From the NCBI GenBank assembly GCA_041481445.1, contig JBGPBV010000017.1, forward strand, positions 1 through 64,000: a stretch of 64,000 nucleotides of DNA, in the 5' to 3' direction. Under the pieces are notes generated by a model. The model made no database searches. It was not told the DNA's origin and saw only the letters and a program-made list of their open reading frames with translations. The translations under genes were made by a program, and so were the position numbers. Origin of the DNA: AA29 sp041481445 (GTDB lineage: Bacteria > Acidobacteriota > Vicinamibacteria > Fen-336). Every line of letters starts with the position of its first letter. Positions within the stretch are counted from its first letter, which is position 1. Positions 27,029 through 35,422 of the stretch are shown here, piece by piece.

Positions 27029-28372
27029 CTACTCCTCCGCCTCGTGCAGGTCCAGCTCCGGGCGCGGCGCGGGCGCTTCCAGGGTGATGCCGCCCGTGAA
27101 CGACCACCGGTGGGCGGGCCGGTAGACGCCGACGTCCTTGATCCGGCTCTTCACCCGGAAGGTGTAGAGACCCCGGTGGTAGTCGTAGGGCGTGCCGTCG
27201 CGGCGGTGGGCGGCGACGTCGAGCAGGTAGGTGCCCTCGACCAGGCGCAGGTCCTCCAGCCGCAGGGCGACTTCGGCCGCGCCTTCCAGACGGCGGGGCG
27301 TGAAGTCCTCGATGTGGGTGTTGGTCCCGTAGACGGAGACGCCGTCCGCGCCGAACACGCCCACCCCGAAGACGAAGTCAAGGACCGGCGCGCGCGCGGT
27401 CACGGAGAGGGCGACGGTCAGGCTCTCCCCGGGCACGTAGACGTGGCGCTCGTGCCCGCGGTCGTCCAGGAGGCGGACGGCGGTGATCTCGACCTCGCGG
27501 CCGCCCCAGCGACCCTCGTGGTATCCCTCGCCCGCCCTCGCCTCGCCGGGAGGCGCCGCTGGCGCCGCCTCCCCCGCGCTCGTCGCCTGGCCGTGCTCCC
27601 GGCTCAGAAGGGCCTCCTCGCCGCCGGCCACGTAGGTGAGGTAGGCGTCCACGACGCGCTTGGGATCACCCTGGCCGGCGACCCTCCCCTGCCGCAGCCA
27701 CAGCACCTCGTCGCACATCTTCTCGGCCAGGCCCAGGCTGTGGGTCACGAGGAGGATGGTCTTGCCGCGACGGCGGAACTCTCCGATCTTGTCCAGGCAC
27801 TTGCGCGTGAACGCCTCGTCGCCGACGGCCAGCACCTCGTCGATGAGGAGCACGTCGGGGTCGACGTGGATGGCCACCGCGAAGCCCAGGCGCGCGTACA
27901 TCCCCGACGAGTACGTCTTCACGGGGGCGTCGATGAAGCGCTCCAGCTCCGCGAAAGCCACGATCTCGTCGAAGCGCTCCGCCACCTCGCGGCGGCTCAG
28001 GCCGAGCATGATGCCGTTGATGGCCACGTTCTCGCGGCCGGAGATCTCGGGGTGGAACCCCGCCCCCAGCTCGATGAGGGCGGACACGCGGCCTTCGACC
28101 TGCAGCGACCCCCGGGTAGGCTTGGTGATGCCGGCCAGCAGCTTCAGCATCGTGGACTTGCCGGAGCCGTTCTCGCCGATGACGCCGAAGGTGGTCCCCT
28201 TGGGGACCTCGAAGGACACGCTGTCGAGGGCGGTGAAGGTCTGGTCGGGCGTGAGGTCGCGCAGCACGCTGCCGGTGAGGAGCGCGCTCTTGAGGGTCTT
28301 GAACTGGTTCCGGTGCATGAAGCGGCGATAGACCTTGGCCACGTCGCGCGCGACCACCGCCGGCGTGCTCAC
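27029..28372 (-). CDS. wzt: O-antigen/polysaccharide ABC exporter, ATP-binding subunit
   Basis: The ATPase of a Wzm-Wzt polysaccharide exporter (447 aa). Walker A is GENGSGKST (66-74), followed by the YSSGMYARLGFAVA signature and VLLIDEVLAVGD (Walker B). Residues from about 300 on form an extra beta-sandwich like the Wzt C-terminal glycan-binding domain, which recognises the end of the finished O-chain. This indicates export of a capped polysaccharide. The GTG start overlaps the wzm stop (GTGA). No glycosyltransferase genes are adjacent, so the glycan locus must be elsewhere. Confidence 0.93.
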   Translation of the reverse strand: MSTPAVVARDVAKVYRRFMHRNQFKTLKSALLTGSVLRDLTPDQTFTALDSVSFEVPKGTTFGVIGENGSGKSTMLKLLAGITKPTRGSLQVEGRVSALIELGAGFHPEISGRENVAINGIMLGLSRREVAERFDEIVAFAELERFIDAPVKTYSSGMYARLGFAVAIHVDPDVLLIDEVLAVGDEAFTRKCLDKIGEFRRRGKTILLVTHSLGLAEKMCDEVLWLRQGRVAGQGDPKRVVDAYLTYVAGGEEALLSREHGQATSAGEAAPAAPPGEARAGEGYHEGRWGGREVEITAVRLLDDRGHERHVYVPGESLTVALSVTARAPVLDFVFGVGVFGADGVSVYGTNTHIEDFTPRRLEGAAEVALRLEDLRLVEGTYLLDVAAHRRDGTPYDYHRGLYTFRVKSRIKDVGVYRPAHRWSFTGGITLEAPAPRPELDLHEAEE

Positions 28373-29151
28373 ACCTCCTCCGCCAGCGTGTCGCGCAGCC
28401 GGTCGAACAGGAAGGCGCCCAGGGCGAAGGCGAGGAGGGCCACCCCCGCGGTGGCGGCGAGGCCGCGCCAGTGGTCGAAGTGGCCCTCGAACAGCATCTG
28501 TTGGTACGAGACGAGGATGTGCGACATCGGATTCAGGCGCAGCGCCGTGCGCACCCCTCCGGTGAGGGCGCCGTAGTAGTACAGCACGGGCGAGGCGAAG
28601 AACCACAGGTGGAGCAGGTGGCCCAGGATGTTCTGCAGGTCGCGGAAGTGGACGGTCAGGGCCGAGACGACCAGGGCCAGCCCCACGGTGAGGACGAGCT
28701 GGACGAGCAGGGGCAGGGGCAGGAGCAGGGCCCAGGGGGTGAGGCGGCCGTAGGCGACCAGGAACAGGAGGAGGATCGGCAGCCCGAGCAGGAAGTGGAC
28801 GAGGTTGGTGACCACGGTGACGACGGGCAGCACCTCCGCCGGGAACATCACCTTCTTGATCAGGGAGCCGCCCGCGATCAGCACCCCCGCCGACTCGAGG
28901 ACGGAGGCGTTGAACCACGTCCAGGGCAGGATGCCGGTGAAGAAGAAGACGAGGTAGGGCTCCATCTCCGGCGGATGGCGCCCGGGCAGGATCACCGCGA
29001 ACACCAGCCCGTAGGTCAGGAGCTGGAGCAGGGGGTTCACGAAGCTCCAGAAGAACCCGAGGATGGACCCGCGGTAGCGCGCCTTGAGCTCGCGGCCGAC
29101 CAGGCTCTGGACGAGCAGCCGGTAGCGGAAGAGCGTGGCGATCTGGGCCAG
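28369..29151 (-). CDS. wzm: O-antigen/polysaccharide ABC exporter, membrane subunit (CTG start)
   Basis: A permease with six predicted membrane segments (260 aa from the proposed start), partner of the adjacent Wzt. Family features are RELKARYRGSILGFFWSFVNPL at the N-terminus and FFFTGILPWTWF. The conserved N-terminus extends upstream of the first GTG (29040) as far as the atpC stop. In that stretch there is no ATG, GTG or TTG in frame. The CTG at 29151, about 13-15 nt after a GAGGG, is the best start and gives the usual family length. Starting at 29040 would delete the interfacial helix. Confidence 0.85.
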   Translation of the reverse strand: MAQIATLFRYRLLVQSLVGRELKARYRGSILGFFWSFVNPLLQLLTYGLVFAVILPGRHPPEMEPYLVFFFTGILPWTWFNASVLESAGVLIAGGSLIKKVMFPAEVLPVVTVVTNLVHFLLGLPILLLFLVAYGRLTPWALLLPLPLLVQLVLTVGLALVVSALTVHFRDLQNILGHLLHLWFFASPVLYYYGALTGGVRTALRLNPMSHILVSYQQMLFEGHFDHWRGLAATAGVALLAFALGAFLFDRLRDTLAEEV

Positions 29152-29163
29152 GGGCTGCGCCGT

Positions 29164-29580
29164 CTACCCTCGGGGCCGCGAGCCCACGGCCAGGCGGGTG
29201 ACGGCCATGACGTAGGCCACGTGGGCCTCTTGATAGCCCTCTTCGTCGCGGATGGACTTCATCCGCTCCAGCGCCTGGTCGCGGTCGGCCTGGGCACGGG
29301 CGAGATCGATATCCTCCGGCCGCTCGCCGATCTCGGCCAGGACGTTGACGCGGTCGGGGAGCACCTCGCAGAAGCCCCAGAAGCAGGTCAGGTGCCGCCA
29401 GACCCCGCCCATCTTGTAGGTGATCTCGCCCAGGCCGAGAGTGGAGAGGAACGGAGTGTGGCCGGGCCGCACGCCGAAGTAGCCGTCCTGGCCGGGCGCG
29501 ATCACCTCGTCCACCTCCTCGCGCAGGAGGAGGCCCATCGGCGTCACCACCTCCAGGACGATCTTGGTGGGGAGGGCCAT
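29164..29580 (-). CDS. atpC: ATP synthase F1 subunit epsilon
   Basis: Central-stalk regulatory subunit, 138 aa. It has the N-terminal beta barrel (LEVVTPMGLLLREEVDEVIAPGQDGYFGV, then PGHTPFLSTL) and a C-terminal helical hairpin. Length and motif order are standard. It is the last gene of the atpHAGDC set, 2 nt after atpD. The wzm frame begins right after its stop. Confidence 0.96.
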   Translation of the reverse strand: MALPTKIVLEVVTPMGLLLREEVDEVIAPGQDGYFGVRPGHTPFLSTLGLGEITYKMGGVWRHLTCFWGFCEVLPDRVNVLAEIGERPEDIDLARAQADRDQALERMKSIRDEEGYQEAHVAYVMAVTRLAVGSRPRG

Positions 29581-29582
29581 GG

Positions 29583-31019
29583 CTACTTGGCGAGCGTCTT
29601 GGCCTGCTCGAAGACGTCCTCGATGGTGCCCACCAGGTTGAAGGCGAGCTCGGAGACGTCGTCCAGCTCGCCGTTGACGATCATCTTGAAGCTGCGGATG
29701 TTGTCGGCCAGGCTCACGTACTTGCCCGGGATGCCGGTGAACTGCTCGGCCACGTGGAAGGGCTGCGAGAGGAACCTCTGGATCTTGCGCGCGCGCGCGA
29801 CCACGATCTTGTCCTCTTCGCTCAGCTCGTCGATGCCGAGGATGGCGATGATGTCCTGCAGGTCCTTGTAGCGCTGCAGGATCTGCTTCACGTCGCGGGC
29901 CACCTTGTAGTGCTCCTCGCCGAGGACGCGCGGGTCGAGGATGCGGCTCGAGGAGGCCAGCGGATCCACCGCGGGATAGATCCCGAGCTGGGCGATCTGG
30001 CGGCTCAGGTTCGTGGTGGCGTCGAGGTGGGCGAAGGTGGTGGCGGGCGCGGGGTCCGTGTAGTCGTCGGCGGGCACGTAGATGGCCTGCACGGACGTGA
30101 TCGAGCCCTTGGTGGTGGAGGTGATCCGCTCCTGCATCTCACCCATCTCCGTCTGCAGGGTGGGCTGGTAGCCCACGGCGGAGGGCATGCGGCCCAGCAG
30201 CGCCGACACCTCGGACCCGGCCTGGGTGAAGCGGAAGATGTTGTCGATGAAGAGCAGGACGTCCTTGCCCTCGTCGTCGCGGAAGTACTCGGCCACGGTG
30301 AGGCCGGTGAGGGCCACGCGCAGGCGCGCTCCGGGCGGCTCCGTCATCTGTCCGTAGACGAGGGCGGCCTTGGACTTCTTGGGGTCCTTGATGTCGATGA
30401 CGCCCGACTCCTGGAACTCGAGCCAGAGGTCGTTGCCCTCGCGCGTGCGCTCCCCCACCCCCGCGAACACGGACACCCCGCCGTGCTTCTTGGCCAGGTT
30501 GTAGATGAGCTCCTGGATGATGACCGTCTTGCCCACGCCCGCCCCGCCGAAGAGGCCGATCTTGCCGCCGCGCAGGTAGGGCTCGATGAGGTCGATGACC
30601 TTGATGCCGGTCTCGAACATCTCGAGCTTGACCGCCTGCTCCTCGAAGCTCGGGGGGTGGCGGTGGATGGGCAGGCGCTTGGTGTGCTCCACCGGTCCCA
30701 TGTCGTCCACCGGCTCGCCGATGACGTTCAGCACCCGCCCCAGGGTCCCCAGGCCCACGGGAACGGTGATGGGCCCGCCGGTGTCGATGGCCTTCATGCC
30801 GCGGACCATGCCCTCCGTGGGCAGCATGCTCACGCAGCGGACGCGGTTCTCGCCCAGGTGATGCTCCACCTCCGCGATGACGTCGATGGGCACTCCTCCG
30901 CCCGCGCCGTCGTCGTGGATGCGCACCGCGTTGTAGATCGCGGGCACCTTCTGGTCGAACTCGACGTCGACCACCGGCCCGATCACCTGGACGACGCGGC
31001 CTACGTTCTCCGTTGCCAT
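29583..31019 (-). CDS. atpD: ATP synthase F1 subunit beta
   Basis: Catalytic subunit, 478 aa. The P-loop GGAGVGKT is at 158-165, and GERTREGNDL, LLFIDNIFRFTQAGSEVSALLGRMPSAVGYQPTL and the signature PAVDPLASSS are all present. It is complete and of standard length. Confidence 0.98.
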   Translation of the reverse strand: MATENVGRVVQVIGPVVDVEFDQKVPAIYNAVRIHDDGAGGGVPIDVIAEVEHHLGENRVRCVSMLPTEGMVRGMKAIDTGGPITVPVGLGTLGRVLNVIGEPVDDMGPVEHTKRLPIHRHPPSFEEQAVKLEMFETGIKVIDLIEPYLRGGKIGLFGGAGVGKTVIIQELIYNLAKKHGGVSVFAGVGERTREGNDLWLEFQESGVIDIKDPKKSKAALVYGQMTEPPGARLRVALTGLTVAEYFRDDEGKDVLLFIDNIFRFTQAGSEVSALLGRMPSAVGYQPTLQTEMGEMQERITSTTKGSITSVQAIYVPADDYTDPAPATTFAHLDATTNLSRQIAQLGIYPAVDPLASSSRILDPRVLGEEHYKVARDVKQILQRYKDLQDIIAILGIDELSEEDKIVVARARKIQRFLSQPFHVAEQFTGIPGKYVSLADNIRSFKMIVNGELDDVSELAFNLVGTIEDVFEQAKTLAK

Positions 31020-31051
31020 TGCTCTCCTGGCTTGTGGCTTTAGTTGCTATC

Positions 31052-31903
31052 CTACGATCCTGCCCCCGAGACGACCTCGATGATCTCCTTCGTGATCGCG
31101 GCCTGCCTGACCTTGTTCATGTACAGGGTCAGGCGGTCGATCATCTCGCCCGCGTTGCGGGTGGCGGCGTCCATGGCCGCCATGCGCGCTCCGTGCTCCG
31201 CGGCCGCGGACTCGAGCAGGGCGCGCCAGACCTGGATCTCGACGTGCTTGGGCAGCATGTCCGCGAAGATCTTCGCCGGCCCCGGCTCGTAGAGGTAATC
31301 GAGCGCGGGCTCGTGCGGCTCGATCACCTGGCGCTCGATGGGCAGCAGGCGCTCCACCACCACGCGCTGCTGGATCACGCTCTTGAACTCGTTGTAGACG
31401 AGGTAGACCTGGTCCACCTCACGCGCGGTGAAGGCCTCGATCAGCTCGCGCGCGATCGATTGCGCCGTCGCGTAGCGCAGGGCCTGGAACAGGCCCACCT
31501 GCTCCGAGCGCACCCGATACTGGCGGCGACGGAAGAAGTCGCGCCCCCGGCGCCCGAGCAGCGAAAGCTCCACCGCCTCCGGCCGCTTGTCCTGCAGGAA
31601 GCGCACCGCGGTGCGGATGATGTTGGCGTTGAACCCGCCGCACAGGCCCTTGTCCGCGGTCACGAGGACGAGGAGGATCCGCTCGCCTTCGCGCGTCTCG
31701 AGGAGAGGATGGGCCTTCTCCTCCGCGCGCGCGGCCATGCTGGAGAGGACCTCCATCATCTTCCGGGCGTAGGGCCGGGCCGCGAACATCGCGTCCTGGG
31801 CCCGGCGCAGCTTGGCCGCGGAGACCATCTTCATGGCCTTGGTGATCTGCTGCGTGTTCTTGACCGACCGGATGCGCCGGCGGATGTCGACGAGGGCGGG
31901 CAT
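31052..31903 (-). CDS. atpG: ATP synthase F1 subunit gamma
   Basis: Rotor subunit, 283 aa. It begins with the long N-terminal helix (RRIRSVKNTQQITKAMKMVSAAKLRRAQ), contains the GLCGGFN motif near residue 90, and ends in the C-terminal helix with AAMDAATRNAGEMIDRL. It is complete. A 134-bp repeat-bearing gap separates it from atpA. Confidence 0.97.
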   Translation of the reverse strand: MPALVDIRRRIRSVKNTQQITKAMKMVSAAKLRRAQDAMFAARPYARKMMEVLSSMAARAEEKAHPLLETREGERILLVLVTADKGLCGGFNANIIRTAVRFLQDKRPEAVELSLLGRRGRDFFRRRQYRVRSEQVGLFQALRYATAQSIARELIEAFTAREVDQVYLVYNEFKSVIQQRVVVERLLPIERQVIEPHEPALDYLYEPGPAKIFADMLPKHVEIQVWRALLESAAAEHGARMAAMDAATRNAGEMIDRLTLYMNKVRQAAITKEIIEVVSGAGS

Positions 31904-31954
31904 TCAGTTCCCGCGTCTTCCACCGCGGAGCGAGGCCGCCGCGCGTCTTCCGCA

Positions 31955-31997
31955 GCGGAGGCTTTCCTCCGCCGTCGAGCGCGGATTCACTCCGCGC
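31955..31997. repeat. Paired hairpins in the atpA-atpG gap; repeat copy C
   Basis: The first hairpin is GCGGAGG-CTTT-CCTCCGC (31955-31972, 7 bp). The second is GCGCGGA-TTCAC-TCCGCGC (31979-31997, 7 bp), with the same ATTCACT core and GAGCGC/GCGCG flanks as copy A near 4839. The same gap also holds a direct repeat CGCGTCTTCC (about 31911 and 31942). No T-tract follows. In the atp transcript these structures could slow decay or partly attenuate downstream expression (inference). Confidence 0.6.
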
Positions 31998-32037
31998 GAG
32001 GCGCGCGCCGGAAGACAGGGCCGGAGCGAGGACGCCA

Positions 32038-33567
32038 TTACGAGGCCTTCTCCACCGGCTCCGCCTGGAAGAGGCCCGCGAACTCCTCGAGGGCGGCCTT
32101 GAGCCTGTCGGTGGGCTCGCCCTTGATGTCCTTCTTGGTGGCGACTTCCTTGAGGATCTCCGGATGCCGCGTGTCCATGAAGCGGTACAGGTCCTCCTCG
32201 TATCGCCGCGCCGCGGAGACCGGGTACGGATCGAGGTACCCGTTGGTGGCGGCGAAGATGATGAGGACCTGCTTCTCCATGGGGAGCGGCCGGTACTGGT
32301 TCTGCTTGAGGATCTCGGTCAGGCGCTGGCCTCGGGCGAGCATGTTCTGGGTGGCCTTGTCGAGGTCGGAGGCGAACATCGCGAAGGCGGCCAGCTCCCG
32401 GTACTGCGCGAGGTCGAGGCGCAGCCGGCCCGCCACCGCCTTCATGGCCTTCACCTGGGCCGACCCCCCGACGCGGCTCACCGAGTTGCCGACGTTGATG
32501 GCGGGACGGATGCCGGAGTTGAAGAGGTCGCTCTCCAGGAAGATCTGGCCGTCCGTGATCGAGATGACGTTGGTCGGGATGTAGGCCGAGATGTCGCCGG
32601 CCTGGGTCTCGATGATCGGGATGGAGGTGAGGCTGCCCCCGCCGTTCTTGTCCGAGAGCTTGGCCGCGCGCTCGAGCAGGCGGCTGTGCAGGTAGAAGAC
32701 GTCTCCGGGATAGGCCTCGCGCCCAGGTGGGCGGCGCAGGAGGAGCGAGATCTCGCGGTAGGCGGCCGCGTGCTTGGAGAGGTCGTCGTAGACGCAGAGC
32801 GCGTGCTGGCCCTTGTCGCGGAAGTACTCGCCGATGGCGGTGCCGGCGTAGGGCGCGATGTAGAGCAAGGGCGCGGGCTCGGAGGCGGTGGCGGAGACCA
32901 CGATCGTGTGCTCCATGGCCCCGAAGTCCTCGAGGGTCTTCACCACCTGGGCCACCGTGGAGTTCTTCTGCCCGATGGCCACGTAGATGCAGATGACGCC
33001 CTTGCCCTTCTGGTTGATGATCGCGTCGAGGGCGAGGGCGGTCTTGCCCGTCTGGCGGTCGCCGATCACGAGCTCGCGCTGGCCGCGGCCGATGTTGACC
33101 ATCGAGTCCACGGCCTTGATCCCCGTCTCCAGGGGCTCGCGCACGGGCTGGCGGGCGATGACGCCGGGGGCGATCCTCTCGAGCTCGCCGAAGGTCTTGG
33201 TGGCGATGGGGCCCTTACCGTCGATGGGCTGGCCCAGCGCGTTGATGACGCGCCCCACCATGTCCTCGCCCACGGGCACGGACATGATGCGCCGTGTGCG
33301 CTTGACCTCGTCGCCTTCCTTGATCTGCGCGTGGTCGCCCATGAGCACCGCGCCCACCGAGTCCTCCTCGAGGTTGAGGGCGATGCCCATGACGCCGTGG
33401 GGCAGCTCCAGCAGCTCCCCCGCCATGCAGCGCTCGAGGCCGTAGATACGCGCGATGCCGTCCCCCATCGAGAGCACGGTCCCCACCTCGGAGACGTCCA
33501 CGCCGGCGGTGAACCCGCCGAGCTGCTCGCGGATGATCTTGGTGATCTCTTCGGCCCGAATGTCCAT
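32038..33567 (-). CDS. atpA: ATP synthase F1 subunit alpha
   Basis: Non-catalytic nucleotide-binding subunit, 509 aa. The P-loop GDRQTGKT is at 169-176, and the family signature PAINVGNSVSRVGGSAQ is near residue 365. It starts with the usual membrane-facing helix EITKIIREQL. It lies 18 nt downstream of atpH. Confidence 0.98.
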   Translation of the reverse strand: MDIRAEEITKIIREQLGGFTAGVDVSEVGTVLSMGDGIARIYGLERCMAGELLELPHGVMGIALNLEEDSVGAVLMGDHAQIKEGDEVKRTRRIMSVPVGEDMVGRVINALGQPIDGKGPIATKTFGELERIAPGVIARQPVREPLETGIKAVDSMVNIGRGQRELVIGDRQTGKTALALDAIINQKGKGVICIYVAIGQKNSTVAQVVKTLEDFGAMEHTIVVSATASEPAPLLYIAPYAGTAIGEYFRDKGQHALCVYDDLSKHAAAYREISLLLRRPPGREAYPGDVFYLHSRLLERAAKLSDKNGGGSLTSIPIIETQAGDISAYIPTNVISITDGQIFLESDLFNSGIRPAINVGNSVSRVGGSAQVKAMKAVAGRLRLDLAQYRELAAFAMFASDLDKATQNMLARGQRLTEILKQNQYRPLPMEKQVLIIFAATNGYLDPYPVSAARRYEEDLYRFMDTRHPEILKEVATKKDIKGEPTDRLKAALEEFAGLFQAEPVEKAS

Positions 33568-33585
33568 GGCCTCTCCTAAGGTGGG

Positions 33586-34134
33586 CTAGGGGTTCGTCCC
33601 CGCCAGCCGCTCGCGCAACGCACGCAGCCGGGCCCGCACGCTGCCGTCGTAGACCCGCCCTTGCATCCGCAGGAGGAGCCCCCCCATCAGGCCTGAGTCG
33701 ACCTGCTGCCGGAGCTCGACCTGTGCGCCGAAGACGCGGCCCACGGCGGCGGACAGGTCGCGGGCCTCCGTCTCGTCCAGCGCGCGCGCGCTCACCGCTT
33801 CCGCCTCCACCACGCCTCGGTGCGCGTTCCAGAGGCGGTTGTACTCCTGCGCGACGAGGGGGAGGAGCTCCACGCGGTCCCGCGCGGCGAGGAGGTCGGC
33901 CAGGCGGACGAGGATCCCGGAGGGCTTGCGGCCGCGCCACAGGGCGGCGATCAGCGAGGCCTTCTTCTCCCCGGAGACGGCCGGGTGGGTCAGGACGGTC
34001 CGGAGCTCGGCGCTGGACGAGAAGAGCCGGGCCAGCTCCTGGAGATCGTCCCCGAACCCGGTATCCCCTTTGGCCAACGCCACGTCGAAGGCCGCCCGCG
34101 CGTAGCGCCGCGCGCCGGTTGCCGTCCCCTTCAT
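33586..34134 (-). CDS. atpH: ATP synthase F1 subunit delta
   Basis: Peripheral-stalk subunit, 182 aa. It has the N-terminal helical domain (ARRYARAAFDVAL, LTHPAVSGEKKASLI) and the C-terminal QVDSGLMGGLLLRMQGRVYDGSVRARL motif. It is the first gene of the operon here. The b, c and a subunit genes usually found upstream are absent; selD lies there instead. Confidence 0.95.
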   Translation of the reverse strand: MKGTATGARRYARAAFDVALAKGDTGFGDDLQELARLFSSSAELRTVLTHPAVSGEKKASLIAALWRGRKPSGILVRLADLLAARDRVELLPLVAQEYNRLWNAHRGVVEAEAVSARALDETEARDLSAAVGRVFGAQVELRQQVDSGLMGGLLLRMQGRVYDGSVRARLRALRERLAGTNP

Positions 34135-34230
34135 CGACGCCTCCGGCCACTGCGGGTCTTCACACGCGCTCTCGTCCTAAGATGTTGGGGCCCCGAGGTG
34201 ACGGGACCGGGCTTTCAGGAAAAACGCGGC

Positions 34231-34260
34231 AGGTTAGCACGGGTGCGCGCGGACGGGCAA
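34231..34260 (-). promoter_or_regulatory. Probable promoter of the atpHAGDC operon
   Basis: TTGCCC (34260-34255), an 18-bp spacer and TAACCT (34236-34231) on the minus strand, about 100 nt before the atpH ATG, in the gap after selD. It supports independent transcription of the F1 genes. Confidence 0.5.
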
Positions 34261-34286
34261 GACAGGCGGGTGCGGCGAAGGCCCGA

Positions 34287-35324
34287 TCAGACGAACCGGA
34301 GCGGGCGCGCGAGGGGCGGGAGGGCGCGTCCGATCGCCCGCGCCTGCGGCAGGTCGGCGAGGAGGGCGCTCGCCGCGGCCTCCCCGACCAGGAGCAGCAG
34401 CCCGCCCGAGGTCTGGGGGTCGTAGGCGAGTGCGCGCAGCGCCTCGTCCGGGAGGGCGGTGTCCTCGACCATCGGCTCGTACTGTCGGCGGTTGGACTTG
34501 AGGCCGGCGGGCGCGAAGCGCGCGGAGAGGTCGCGGGCGCCGGGCAGCAGGGGGAGATCGGCCAGGCGGATCTCGATCGTGACCCGACTCTGACGCGCCA
34601 CCCCCGCGGTGTGGCCGGCCAGGCCGAAGCCCGTGATGTCGGTGGCCGCGCGCACGCCGTGACGCTGGGCCACGGTGGCCGGGATGCGGTTGAGCGTCGC
34701 CATGGACCGCTGGGAGGCCACGGCCGCCTCTTCCGGAGCCTGGCCGGCCTTGACGGCGGTGGCGATGACGCCGGTCCCGAGCGGCTTCGTGAGGACGACC
34801 ACGTCACCCGGCCGGCCGGCGGCGTTGGTGAACATGCGGTCGGGCTCGACGAGGCCCGTGACGGCGTAGCCGAACTTGATCTCGGGATCGCGCACGGTGT
34901 GGCCGCCCAGGAGAACGCAGCCCGCCTCGCGCAGCTTCGCGTCGCCGCCGCGGAAGATGGCGGCCGCCCATTCCGGCGGGAAGTCCTTCTCCGGGATGGC
35001 GGCGATCGAGAGCGCGGTCAGGGGGCGCCCGCCCATGGCATACACGTCGGAGAGCGCGTTGGCGGCCGCGATGGCCCCGTAGGCCTCGGGGTCGTCCACG
35101 ACGGGAGTGAAGAAGTCGACCGTCTGCACGAGGGCCAGCCCGTCCTGGAGCAGGTACACGCCAGCGTCGTCGCCCGTGCGGTGATCGACCAGCACGCGCG
35201 CGTCGTCACTCGGAGTCAGACCGCTCAGGACCTGAGCGAGCTCGGCCGGACCGAGCTTGCTCGCTCAACCCGCGCAAGCGACCCGCTCGGTGAGCCGCCG
35301 GATCCTTTCCCTGTCGTCGGTCAT
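34287..35324 (-). CDS. selD: Selenide, water dikinase with in-frame TGA (selenoprotein)
   Basis: Makes selenophosphate, the selenium donor for selenocysteine. Read from the ATG at 35324, the frame gives 345 residues with one TGA at codon 20 (35267-35265). The N-terminal motif reads A-C-A-G-U-A-S-K-L-G-P. That puts Sec exactly where SelD carries its catalytic Cys/Sec, three residues before the essential Lys. Downstream come RTGDDAGVYLL, DFFTPVVDDPEAYG, ANALSDVYAMGG, GGHTVRDPEIKFG, TDITGFGLAGH and DPQTSGGLL, all family hallmarks. Opening the gene at the GTG near 35195 would lose the catalytic segment. A SECIS-like hairpin starts at the TGA. It precedes the atp operon on the same strand. Confidence 0.92.
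35233..35267 (-). promoter_or_regulatory. Bacterial SECIS element for selD codon 20
   Basis: Starting at the TGA itself, TGAGCGAGC (35267-35259) pairs perfectly with GCTCGCTCA (35241-35233). Above an AAGC bulge, TCGG pairs with CCGA around the loop TCCGG. The loop region GGUC resembles the SelB-binding loop of E. coli fdhF. Position and size fit bacterial SECIS elements, which lie immediately 3' of the UGA inside the coding region. The structure was read by eye, not folded. Confidence 0.75.
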
Positions 35325-35329
35325 TTATC

Positions 35330-35381
35330 TCAGGGGGGGAACGCTCCGCCTCATCCCGGTGGGCTCCGGCTCCCCCCCTGA
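35330..35381. repeat. Long inverted repeat just upstream of selD; repeat copy B
   Basis: TCAGGGGGGG (35330-35339) is the exact complement of CCCCCCCTGA (35372-35381), a 10-bp arm pair around a 32-nt loop. The inner arm ends 5 nt before the selD ATG, so folding could hide its already weak ribosome site. Copy A at 4887-4919 has the same CAGGGGGG/CCCCCCTG partner sequence. Confidence 0.6.
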
Positions 35382-35394
35382 ACCCCCCCGTCGC

Positions 35395-35422
35395 ATGGCG
35401 GCGCCAAACGCGGCGCCGCCAT
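35395..35422. repeat. Perfect 11-bp GC hairpin between bactofilin gene and selD
   Basis: ATGGCGGCGCC and GGCGCCGCCAT flank the 6-nt loop AAACGC. No U-run follows on the minus strand, though a run of seven G does. It may act as an RNA-stabilising or attenuating structure between the two genes, or be part of the same repeat element as 35330-35381. The rest of the 35325-35503 gap shows no gene. Confidence 0.6.

Noticed and set aside
29040..29151. Frameshift or truncation of wzm
   Set aside because: The frame stays open and conserved right up to the atpC stop; only the start codon is unusual.
35265..35267. selD as a pseudogene broken by a stop codon
   Set aside because: The TGA sits exactly at the Sec/Cys position and is followed by a SECIS-like hairpin; the rest of the frame is intact.
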